From Pseudomonas sp. PSE14 (GTDB lineage Bacteria > Pseudomonadota > Gammaproteobacteria > Pseudomonadales > Pseudomonadaceae): a DNA stretch of 64,000 bases. The notes below the pieces were generated by a model. It did not search any database, was not told the origin of the DNA, and saw nothing but the letters and a program-made list of their open reading frames with translations. Positions 39,969-47,175 of the stretch are shown here, piece by piece. Where the stretch lies: the NCBI RefSeq assembly GCF_029203285.1, contig NZ_CP115669.1:4898001-4962000 (forward strand), read 5' to 3'. Made by a program: the position numbers and the translations under genes. Each line of letters starts with the position of its first letter. Within the stretch, counting starts at the first letter, position 1.

Positions 39969-40960
39969 TTTCCTACTCGCTCAGCCAAGTTTTTTGCAAT
40001 GCGGTGGAAGAACTCTGCCGCCTCAGAAACCCTAGTATATTGAGAACCCACAACGCCATCCTTGGATGCAAGCTCAAAAATCGGTGCATGAGCATGCTGC
40101 GATAGAGGAACGACACTGCTCAAACTCGGAATTTCACCTAAATTCAAGCTTTCTGATTTCTCTCCAAAGAACTCACAAAGCTCGATCAATTCATCCCGTT
40201 GCTTCGTGATAATTTTCTCAAATGCCGCTACAGGCTGCCGAACCCCGCCTTTACTCTTCGCTCGATATTGTTGCATTACGTACCCAGCGAATCCAAGATT
40301 CCAAGAAACTGGAACCCCAGCAATGTCAAACTGCTGCCCCTTTTCATTCTTAATATGTTCTTGGATCGCCCCTTCCAGCGACTCTTTCCAACTCACAAAA
40401 GACTTAATTATATTCTCAACGGCCATCATGCTAAATATATCGACCGATAGAGGCATAACAAAATAATTAACAGCCAAAAGAATGGAACGATTTAGAGCAC
40501 CTAATGATGGCCCCATATCAACAAGCACTAAATCATATGAACCCAACCTACTGAGCAGTTCCCTAATTGCATAGGTAGTTTGGAATCCTCGTGGGTCGCC
40601 ATTCTTAGTGGCTGCCCAGTCAGTGGCCAAAAGATCCTCACGGATGGACAGCTTAGGATCACCAACTATCAAATCAACGCCAAACCTTTCACTCCTTACA
40701 ATATTTGGAAGCTCACTAGGATATCCCCTTCCTTTCCGAATCGGCTCGTAGAATGCATCAATACTATAATATTGATCATCTAAAAAAATATTCTCCAGCT
40801 GTTCCTCACTAAGCAAGTAAGCAGAAGCATTACATTGTGGATCAGCGTCTACGACCAGAACCTTTTTGCCATGCATAATTGAAAGTGAAGCAGCCAGATT
40901 ACACAAAAGTGTCGTTTTACCCACGCCACCCTTGTTATTAAAAAAGCCAATACTAACCAC
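39965..40960 (-). CDS. ParA/MinD-like ATPase (AAA_31)
   Basis: 331 residues from GTG 40960, which has GGGGG five bases upstream; an extra seven codons are possible to 40981. Deviant Walker A FFNNKGGVGKTTLLCNLA (signature K10, K15), VVDADPQCNASAYL, and Walker B LVLVDMGPSLGALN with NYFVMPLSVDIFSM are intact. ParA proteins form ATP-dependent dimers on DNA or membranes. No ParB gene or parS-like palindromes are adjacent. Coupled to the SIR2 gene, it is likely the sensor or regulator of that effector. Such a two-gene composition does not match a named defence system known to me. Confidence 0.9.
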   Translation of the reverse strand: MVSIGFFNNKGGVGKTTLLCNLAASLSIMHGKKVLVVDADPQCNASAYLLSEEQLENIFLDDQYYSIDAFYEPIRKGRGYPSELPNIVRSERFGVDLIVGDPKLSIREDLLATDWAATKNGDPRGFQTTYAIRELLSRLGSYDLVLVDMGPSLGALNRSILLAVNYFVMPLSVDIFSMMAVENIIKSFVSWKESLEGAIQEHIKNEKGQQFDIAGVPVSWNLGFAGYVMQQYRAKSKGGVRQPVAAFEKIITKQRDELIELCEFFGEKSESLNLGEIPSLSSVVPLSQHAHAPIFELASKDGVVGSQYTRVSEAAEFFHRIAKNLAERVGK

Positions 40961-40992
40961 GTTACCCCCTAGGAAATTCACCTAATCTTAAT

Positions 40993-41016
40993 CAATACCG
41001 CAATACCGCAATACCG
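40993..41016 (-). promoter_or_regulatory. Triplicate CAATACCG upstream of ParA-SIR2
   Basis: Three head-to-tail copies of CAATACCG end about 30 bp upstream of the ParA start. ParA-type proteins often autoregulate through repeats near their promoter; binding here is inferred. The rest of the gap to 41104 is A+T-rich with no gene. Confidence 0.6.
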
Positions 41017-41104
41017 CAGGAGCGAATCAATTATATATTCATCCACTAAATTCTCTTTACCCCCGGCATGCAAGCAGAAAAGGGGACAGATTTATTTTTG
41101 CTGA

Positions 41105-41962
41105 CTACATCAGCTTTCTAACACCCCGACAAACAGGAAACTTAGTACACCCCCAAAACTCAGAACCTATATTAGAGCCGCGTTTAGCTGTCCTGATAAC
41201 CATGTGCTCATTACACACAGGGCAAAGGGGCACTGAGGGCAGTTCAGTTGCTTTGTCGGTATTACTGCTCTCTGGAGCAGCAGGTGTCGCTGTAGATCGG
41301 TTGGAAATCCAACGTTTGAGTAGCACTCCGTCGACCAACTGGATATTGCGCCCTTCAGCAAATGCCTTGGCTTCTGCGGTGTATCTGCCCGAAGTGACAA
41401 CAAAGCCTCCCGCAGCCCCTTCTGCAGCCATCACACCGAAGAACTCGCGGATTACCGTGACGCCAACGTTGATGGCTTTCCACTGTTTGCACTGAACCAG
41501 ATACTTGTCCGTTCCCAGGTGCAATACGAGGTCGACGCCGCCATCCGGCCCGTTGCCGCCCTTTTCGATAACGGTGAAGCCCTTGCAGCGGAAGGTCTCG
41601 CCCACCAGCTGCTCAAACTCGCGCCAGCTGATGCCTTCAATGGTTTGCCCAGACTCTCTCGCATTCGCCACGTTTGCGCGCAACCGCCTACGTTCGGCCC
41701 TGGCAAGCACAGAGCCGATGGCGCCGATTACGAATACCGCAGGCAGCACGAACTGGCCGAAAAAGGCAAAAGTTCGGAATATCTGGCCAACCATGAACGG
41801 CCCCAGCTGATGCGCGCCCTTCAGGGTGTCCGGCGACTTATCCGCAATAGGGTGAAGAATGAGCCAACTGCCCACGGCAATGAGCAGGCTTACCCACCAG
41901 GGCAAGCGGCTGGCGATCTCTATGAGGTCCTCGATGAGCGAGGCTCTGCGGCGACGAGCCAT
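41105..41962 (-). CDS. Membrane-anchored Mrr-type restriction endonuclease with zinc ribbon
   Basis: 285 residues. Two N-terminal transmembrane helices (WWVSLLIAVGSWLILHPIA and FAFFGQFVLPAVFVIGAIGSVLA) precede an Mrr_cat domain: SWREFEQLVGETFRCKGF, GPDGGVDLVLH with D144, and KYLVQCKQW with Q157/K159, the PD-(D/E)xK-type core. A topoisomerase-like Zn finger ends the protein (CPVCNEHMV…GCTKFPVCRG). It is the cargo gene nearest attR and is probably a type IV-like nuclease acting at the membrane, perhaps on incoming DNA. A truncated relative lies at 43290. Confidence 0.9.
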   Translation of the reverse strand: MARRRRASLIEDLIEIASRLPWWVSLLIAVGSWLILHPIADKSPDTLKGAHQLGPFMVGQIFRTFAFFGQFVLPAVFVIGAIGSVLARAERRRLRANVANARESGQTIEGISWREFEQLVGETFRCKGFTVIEKGGNGPDGGVDLVLHLGTDKYLVQCKQWKAINVGVTVIREFFGVMAAEGAAGGFVVTSGRYTAEAKAFAEGRNIQLVDGVLLKRWISNRSTATPAAPESSNTDKATELPSVPLCPVCNEHMVIRTAKRGSNIGSEFWGCTKFPVCRGVRKLM

Positions 41963-42159
41963 CCCAGTCTCCTAAACACGCGTCCATTCATGGCCAGAGG
42001 CCATACGCGGAAGCTAGCGCGAGGCGCTAGTACCCGTAAAGACTTTAGGGTGACTACATAAGGCCAATTGTCAGAAACAGCCTGTTGAAGTGAGGTTTTG
42101 TCGCCTTTGAAAGGCCCGATTTACAAGGCTTCGGGGTAGCGCGGGGTAACTCTCATGCG

Positions 42160-42208
42160 ATTCATAATGCTGATGTCCCAGGTTCAAGTCCCGGTGTAGC
42201 CACCATAT
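42160..42208 (+). repeat. attR, 49-bp direct repeat (tRNA-Met 3' part)
   Basis: Identical to 28826-28874. It lacks the 5' half of a tRNA, so it is not a working tRNA gene. A hairpin GGGGTTTAGC/GCTAAACCCC with TTTTCTTTT follows at about 42216-42246, the counterpart of the terminator at attL. Confidence 0.93.
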
Positions 42209-42281
42209 CTCGAAAGGGGTTTAGCGAAAGCTAAACCCCTTTTCTTTTGCCTGCAGGAAACACCCTGCTTCGGCACCCAGA

Positions 42282-42593
42282 TCAGAGCCGTTTCCTCGCC
42301 GCAGCGTAAGCCTCTCCGCGCTCCCGCTTTCCTGCAGCAATCACCTCGATGATCAGCTCGCCATCATCCACTCGATAGACGAGCCGGTAGCCGACGTCCT
42401 TCAGCTTGATCTTGTAGCAGTCCTTCATGCCGGTGAGTTTGTCCTTCTCCACCCGTGGGTTGGCAAGGCGCTCTGCCAGCTTCTTCTTGAAGGCGGCGCG
42501 GATTGGCTCAGGCAGTTTCCGCCATTCCCGTTCTGCACTGTCCTTGATTCTAAGCTTGTACTGCGAGGGTCCGTTTGCAGGCTCAGAGTTCAT
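42282..42593 (-). CDS. RelE/ParE-family toxin
   Basis: 103 residues from ATG 42593: MNSEPANGPSQYKLRIKDSA, then EREWRKLP and a RelE core (RVEKDKLTGMKDCYKIKLKDVGYRLVYRVDDGELIIEVIAAGKRERGEAY). RelE-type toxins cleave mRNA in the ribosome. The start overlaps the antitoxin stop by 11 bp. It sits just outside attR, so it belongs to the host or to an older element. Confidence 0.9.
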   Translation of the reverse strand: MNSEPANGPSQYKLRIKDSAEREWRKLPEPIRAAFKKKLAERLANPRVEKDKLTGMKDCYKIKLKDVGYRLVYRVDDGELIIEVIAAGKRERGEAYAAARKRL

Positions 42594-42831
42594 CCAATGA
42601 AATTTCCCGAGAAGGTTCGTCACTGCGCTCCTTCACGAGCCGGGCCAGGTGGGCATCGTCCAGAGCTTCCAGCATCCGCTCATAGACATCCGGAGGCACT
42701 GCGTAGAACGCCGGAGCGTTCCGATTCAAGATCACCACAGTCTTGCCACGCCCGGCCTCGATGGTCCCCATGGGGTCCTTCTTCAGCTCAGTGATAGAAG
42801 CTGCAACATCCGCTAGAACGGAATGTGCCAT
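42583..42831 (-). CDS. Phd/YefM-type antitoxin
   Basis: 82 residues: MAHSVLADVAASITELKKDP, then MGTIEAGRGKTVVILNRNAPAFYAVPPDVYERMLEALDD, the DNA-binding Phd/YefM N-terminal domain. The charged C-terminal tail would bind the toxin. It precedes the toxin gene as usual and probably autorepresses. Confidence 0.9.
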   Translation of the reverse strand: MAHSVLADVAASITELKKDPMGTIEAGRGKTVVILNRNAPAFYAVPPDVYERMLEALDDAHLARLVKERSDEPSREISLDEL

Positions 42832-43010
42832 GGGTAAAGAACTCCTGCCGCATCAAGTGCGTCTCATCAAATGGAAATCACCGAAAAGCGACCGAGTCGG
42901 CTCGTTGTAAAAAAGCGTCGGCTCTACGATTTGGCCAAGAAAAAATAGCACTCTTAAAAGTGCCTTTCAATAACCTCCAAAGGCACTCTAAGCTAACTTG
43001 CTAAGCCGTC

Positions 43011-43130
43011 CTAGAGTCCCCACCGCCAGCGCAGCTCGATGAACTCCCGAGCCACCGCTTCCGTGCCGGCCAGCTCCTGCCCCAGGGCGGGCAGGCTGTA
43101 GCGGGTTTCCTTGCGAGTGATCGAGTCCGG
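43011..43130 (-). pseudogene. C-terminal fragment of an unidentified protein
   Basis: One frame reads LPDSITRKETRYSLPALGQE, then LAGTEAVAREFIELRWRWGL, stop at 43011, with no start or upstream continuation. It looks like the tail of a winged-helix-type protein, but I do not recognise it. The 42832-43010 stretch before it holds only the antitoxin promoter region. Confidence 0.45.
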
Positions 43131-43289
43131 CAAAAATCACCGCCTGCATTAGATCCGCGCTTCGCAATTCTCCTCACCATCCCAGCATTACAAATTGGAC
43201 AGGAAGGTGCCGCTGGTGATGCGGGGTCACCTTCAGAGTTACCTCGGAGACGTCCCTGCTTCTCCGCACTGATATTTCCCGCAATCCAC

Positions 43290-43446
43290 CGTCGCGTGAG
43301 CCCCCATCCACTAGCTGGATATTCCGCCCTTTCGCGAACTCCTTGGCGTCATCCATATAACTCCCAGACGCCACGACAAACCCACCCGAAGCACCCTGCG
43401 CAGCCATCACGCCGAAGAATTCACGGATACCCGCAACGACACCCGG
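43290..43446 (-). pseudogene. Fragment of a second Mrr-type nuclease
   Basis: The frame reads VAGIREFFGVMAAQGASGGF, then VVASGSYMDDAKEFAKGRNIQLVDGG, closely matching VTVIREFFGVMAAEGAAGGFVVTSGRYTAEAKAFAEGRNIQLVDGV of the prophage Mrr gene. The catalytic half is missing and the sequence drifts out of homology after LVDGG. It abuts the SRAP pseudogene, a recombination scar. Confidence 0.8.
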
Positions 43447-44060
43447 TGCCCCGCAAAGTCCTCCCGTGCATGGTGAATCAGGTCATCCTGCGCTTCTCCG
43501 CGTGTGGCCGTGGAGAGCACTTCCCCAAAGTTCTCCGGCGCCAGCACCACGGGCATGCGGTGGTGGATGTGCTCGAGGCTCGCTGCGGCGGATCTGGTCA
43601 GCAGGGCGCAGGAGAGGACGGGCTCGCCGTTGGGGTTTATCCACAGGGACCAGAAGCCGGCGAAGACGATGATGGGATTGGCGGGGCTGTGGATGAAGTA
43701 CGGCTGGTGGACCTGGCGGCCGGCGGGGTTGCGTACGTTCTCCTTCTCGTTCCATTCGTGCAGGCATCAGGCAGCGGGTGTTGCGTAGGGCGTGGCGCCA
43801 GAGAGGCTTGCAGGCGGCTTCCTCGCTGCGGGCGATGAAGGCGTAGCGCGACGGGTGGACTCCTCCACCAGTTTGGGATCAGGCCCCAGCGGGCGGGCAG
43901 CAGTTCGAGTTGGCCGCCTTCGTCCTGGCGCAGGATGGACACGGTCATGGCCGGGGCAACGTTGTAGCAGGCTTCCAACCAGAGCGGCGGCGGGCGGGCG
44001 CCGATGTGTCAGTAGCGTTCGATGGCGGCCTCTTCGGGGGCTGACGTAGCGTCCGCACAT
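43440..44060 (-). pseudogene. SRAP/YedK (SOS-response-associated) peptidase, frameshifted
   Basis: It starts MCGRYVSP at 44060 (Cys2 is the catalytic residue that crosslinks abasic DNA). It then needs at least two frame changes to read ACYNVAPAMTVSILRQDEGGQLELLPARWGLIPNW and the later FIHSPANPIIVFAGFWSLWINPNGEPV- and HIHHRMPVVLAPENF-type segments. The gene is therefore inactive. Its 3' end is fused to the Mrr fragment. Confidence 0.82.
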
Positions 44061-44146
44061 GCCGGGCACCTTGGGGAAGGTGGTGCTTTCAGCGTAGTTC
44101 CGTGCGGTGGCCGGCGGACATCATGGCGACCAGCGAGGTCGGTCAA

Positions 44147-45145
44147 TCAGTTCAGGCGCTGCAATACGCCCTGCCCGATCACCTTGGTGCTATCTCCACC
44201 GAAGTCCACACTCCCCTCCTCCCGCAGGAAGCCATCCACCGCCGCATCGATGCGCTCGGCCAGTTCGGGCAGTTGCCAGTGGTGACGCAGCAACATGCCG
44301 GCGCTGAGGATGGCGGCGAGGGGGTTGGCGCGGCCGGTGCCGGCGATGTCGGGGGCGCTGCCGTGGACGGGTTCGGCGAGGGCGATGCCGTCGCCGAGGT
44401 TGAGCGACGGGGCCATGCCGAGGCCGCCGCCCCAGTGGCTGGCGAGGTCAGAGAGGATGTCGCCGAAGAGGTTGGTGGTGACGATCAGGTCGAAGGCTTC
44501 GGGGCGTTCCACCAGTTGCAGGGCGGCGACGTCGACCAGGCGTTCGTCGAGTACGTCGCTCCAGCCGTCTTCCACCAGGCGGTCGCGGCAGGTGTCGCGG
44601 AACAGGCCGCAGGTGAGCGGGAGGACGTTGGCCTTGTGGACCAGGGTGATGCGTCGGGCGCCACGCTGGCGGGCGATGCGCGAGGCGTCGGCGGCCAGGC
44701 GGTCGCAGGCAGCGCGGGTGATGACCCGTTCGGCGATGGCCACGCCTTCGGATTCCCAGTGTTCGCGGCCGCTGTAGAGGCCTTGGCTGTTCTCGCGCAG
44801 GATCAGCAGGTCGACGCCGGCGTGGTGTGAGACGTGCGGGCGAGTACGCACCGGGCGCAGGTTGAGGCTGAGCACCAGCTCCTGGCGCAGAGTGAGGATG
44901 GCGCTGCGGTAGCCTTCGACGCGGTGGCTGGGAGAGGAGACGGCACCGAACAGGCCTGCGCCACAGGCGCGCAGGCGCGCCAAGGTGGTGTCGGGCACCG
45001 AAACACCGCGCCGTTCGAAGCAGCCCCAGCCGGCTTCGGCTTCTTCTACGCGCAGGTTGGGCAGCAGCCGCTGCAGTACCTGGACCGCCACCGGCACCAC
45101 TTCGCGGCCGATGCCGTCGCCGGGTATCACGCACAACCGATGCAT
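44147..45145 (-). CDS. Isocitrate/isopropylmalate dehydrogenase family protein
   Basis: A 332-residue NAD(P)-dependent beta-decarboxylating dehydrogenase. N terminus MHRLCVIPGDGIGREVVPVA, substrate-site region ILTLRQELVLSLNLRPVRTR, metal-binding aspartates in NLFGDILSDLASHWGGGLG, and the nucleotide loop VHGSAPDIAGTGRANPLAAI. The substrate could be isopropylmalate, homoisocitrate or tartrate; the isolated position away from leuCD argues against the main leucine enzyme. About 80 bp downstream of the carbonic anhydrase gene on the same strand. Confidence 0.88.
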   Translation of the reverse strand: MHRLCVIPGDGIGREVVPVAVQVLQRLLPNLRVEEAEAGWGCFERRGVSVPDTTLARLRACGAGLFGAVSSPSHRVEGYRSAILTLRQELVLSLNLRPVRTRPHVSHHAGVDLLILRENSQGLYSGREHWESEGVAIAERVITRAACDRLAADASRIARQRGARRITLVHKANVLPLTCGLFRDTCRDRLVEDGWSDVLDERLVDVAALQLVERPEAFDLIVTTNLFGDILSDLASHWGGGLGMAPSLNLGDGIALAEPVHGSAPDIAGTGRANPLAAILSAGMLLRHHWQLPELAERIDAAVDGFLREEGSVDFGGDSTKVIGQGVLQRLN

Positions 45146-45222
45146 CGCTGACCTCCGCTCGCCGTCTGTCCTTTCATGATCCGCCCTCGCTCCTCGCTGA
45201 GGGGCGCGGGCGGACGGTCGGC

Positions 45223-45867
45223 TCAGAGTTGCCCGAGCGGGCGCAGGCGGTATTGCGGCGGCAGTTGGTCGAGGCCGCTGACGGTGACGTTGAGGTTCTT
45301 CCAGCGACCGTCGTTGATGCCGTAGATGCAGCCGTGCACGGAGAGCGGCTGGCCACGGTGCCAGGCGTTCTGGACGATGCTGGTGTGGCTGACGTTGGCT
45401 ACCTGCTGGATGACGTTGAGCTCGCAGAGGCGGTCGACGCGCTCGTCTTCCTTTTCGAACTGGCCGAGATGATCGCGGAATTCGTAGGCGAGGTCGCGGA
45501 TGGTGCGCAGCCAGCCGTCGATCAGGCCAAACTGGCGGTCCTGCAGGGCGGCGCGCACGCCGCCGCAGCCGTAGTGGCCGGTGACCAGGATGTGCTTCAC
45601 CTTGAGCACGTCGACGGCGTACTGGATGACCGACAGACAGTTGAGGTCGGTGTGCAGCACGACGTTGGCGACGTTGCGGTGGACGAACAGGTCGCCGGGC
45701 AGCATGCCGACGATCTCGTTGGCCGGCACGCGGGCGTCGGAGCAGCCGATCCACAGGTATTCGGGGGTCTGCTGCCGGGCCAGCTTGGCGAAGAAGTCCG
45801 GGTCTTCCCGCTTGATCGCTTCGGCCCAGCGTTCGTTGTTGTCGAACAGTTCCTGCAGATCGCTCAT
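45223..45867 (-). CDS. can: Beta-class carbonic anhydrase
   Basis: A 214-residue zinc enzyme interconverting CO2 and bicarbonate. The zinc ligands and dyad are visible: C and D-R in IGCSDARVPANEI, then H and C in VTGHYGCGGVRAAL. The C-terminal VHGCIYGINDGRWKNL is typical. Cytoplasmic; supplies bicarbonate for carboxylations. Confidence 0.96.
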   Translation of the reverse strand: MSDLQELFDNNERWAEAIKREDPDFFAKLARQQTPEYLWIGCSDARVPANEIVGMLPGDLFVHRNVANVVLHTDLNCLSVIQYAVDVLKVKHILVTGHYGCGGVRAALQDRQFGLIDGWLRTIRDLAYEFRDHLGQFEKEDERVDRLCELNVIQQVANVSHTSIVQNAWHRGQPLSVHGCIYGINDGRWKNLNVTVSGLDQLPPQYRLRPLGQL

Positions 45868-45930
45868 GGTCGGCTCCTCATCGTTGGCTGCCGCACCTTA
45901 CGCAGCATGGGCGCGCCTGACAAGGCGCTT

Positions 45931-47175
45931 TCAGCGGGCCGCGTTCAGTCGCCACCAGCGCGGCGGGCGGAGGGTCTCCTGCTGCGCCAGCTGGTGCCAG
46001 GCGTCGTGCCAGGCCTGGGCTTCGGCGGCCAGGCGCGGCCAATCCAGCGTGCGCCTGTCCAACGCGGCCAGCAACTCGGTTTCCAGCCAGCCGTGGCCGG
46101 CGCGCAGGGCGTCGGCGAAGCCGGGATCGGCCAGGGCGCGCTGGTGCACGGTTTCGAAGCGCCACCAGAGGGATTCTTCCACCGCCGCCTCCTCGCGGCT
46201 GAGCAGGCCCGTGCCGGCTCCGGGCTCGAAGCCCAGCGGCTGGAACATCGACAGGCACGGTGCCGAGGTGCCGGTGGCGGCCATGCGCGGCGAGCCGCCG
46301 TCGAGCCGGGCGATCAGGCTGGCGGTGGTCTGCGAGGGCCGCCAGAAGCTGCCGGCGTGCAGACAGACCTGGCGGTTGTCGTGGCGCGAGAGCCTATGCC
46401 CGCGGTGGCCGTGGCTGCGCAGGGCGACCACCAGCGCCAGCCAGTCGACCTTGGCCGGACAGTGGGCGAGGAATTCCTGGTTGAGCTGCCGCCGCTGCCG
46501 CGCCCCGGCGATCCAGGGCAGCACGCGGCCGTCGAAGGCGCGGGCGAAGTGGAAATCGCCACGACCGTTCCAGCAACCCAGACGGCACGCATGGTCCTCC
46601 AGATTGGCGCTGGCGAGGTCGTAGTCGTGGCCGAGGGTCAGAGCGTTGGAGATGGCCCAGCGCTCGACCTTTTTCGCAGCCCACAGCCGGCCGGCGGTTT
46701 CCAGCACCCAGGCCTCCTGCGGGTCGGCGATGAGGTAGCTGTTGTCGTAGCGCATACGCTTGTTGCGGTAGCCGGCCGGTCCGCCCTGGCCGTGGCGCTC
46801 CAGCAATTCGGTGATGACGGCCAGCGCCTCGCGGGCGGTCGACGCGCGTTCCAGGGCCAGGCGCAGGAGGTCCATGCCCAGCAGCGCCTCACCTTCGCGC
46901 AGGGTCAGGCGGGTGAATACGGCTTCGTTGCCGATGGCCACGCCGCGTTCGTTGACGCCCATCTCGGCGCCCCACAGCCAGGCCGGCTGGCTGAGGATGA
47001 CGGCATGGCGCTCGGCGGTCTGGGGAATTTCCAGGTAGGTGGTGCGCACCGTCGCCGCGCGGTCGCCGTGCACGGCCGGCAGGCGGATCAGGCGTTGCGG
47101 TTCGGCGGGCTCGCGGTCGCTGTTCTTGGCGAACCAGGTGGCTCCGTCGCTACGCAATACCAAGGTGTCGCACAT
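45931..47175 (-). CDS. C69-type Ntn hydrolase (dipeptidase/acyltransferase-like)
   Basis: A 414-residue protein starting MCDTLVL with Cys2 positioned as an N-terminal nucleophile after Met removal. It continues with WFAKNSDREPAEPQRL, ILSQPAWLWGAEMGVNERGVAIGNEAVFTR and NSYLIADPQEAWVLETAGRLWAAKKV, typical of peptidase family C69/acyl-CoA:6-APA acyltransferase-like hydrolases. The start overlaps the amine oxidase gene by 26 bp, suggesting a joint role in degrading an amide or amine. The substrate is unknown. Confidence 0.85.
   Translation of the reverse strand: MCDTLVLRSDGATWFAKNSDREPAEPQRLIRLPAVHGDRAATVRTTYLEIPQTAERHAVILSQPAWLWGAEMGVNERGVAIGNEAVFTRLTLREGEALLGMDLLRLALERASTAREALAVITELLERHGQGGPAGYRNKRMRYDNSYLIADPQEAWVLETAGRLWAAKKVERWAISNALTLGHDYDLASANLEDHACRLGCWNGRGDFHFARAFDGRVLPWIAGARQRRQLNQEFLAHCPAKVDWLALVVALRSHGHRGHRLSRHDNRQVCLHAGSFWRPSQTTASLIARLDGGSPRMAATGTSAPCLSMFQPLGFEPGAGTGLLSREEAAVEESLWWRFETVHQRALADPGFADALRAGHGWLETELLAALDRRTLDWPRLAAEAQAWHDAWHQLAQQETLRPPRWWRLNAAR

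Larger units (their letters stand above)
28826..42208. mobile_element. Pf-like filamentous (inovirus) prophage with defence-type cargo
   Basis: About 13.4 kb between two copies of a 49-bp repeat formed from the tRNA-Met 3' end. The minus-strand core has the Pf order: excisionase-like gene, small genes, ssDNA-binding protein, small Zn-ribbon and membrane proteins, major coat, adsorption protein, DUF2523 minor coat, Zot, replication initiator, integrase. The repressor is on the plus strand. Cargo modules lie next to both att sites and are visibly A+T-richer at the right end. The prophage may be disabled for infectious particles because the adsorption gene has a stop in its signal peptide. Confidence 0.92.

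Noticed and set aside
39965..40960. Plasmid-type ParAB partition cassette
   Set aside because: No ParB-like gene or parS-like palindrome nearby; the coupled gene is a SIR2 enzyme.
42160..42208. A second tRNA-Met gene
   Set aside because: Only the anticodon-to-CCA portion is present; the 5' half of the tRNA is missing, so it is the attR copy of the att repeat.
42282..42831. Toxin-antitoxin pair as prophage cargo
   Set aside because: It lies outside the 49-bp att repeat, so it belongs to the flanking chromosome or an older decayed element rather than the present prophage.
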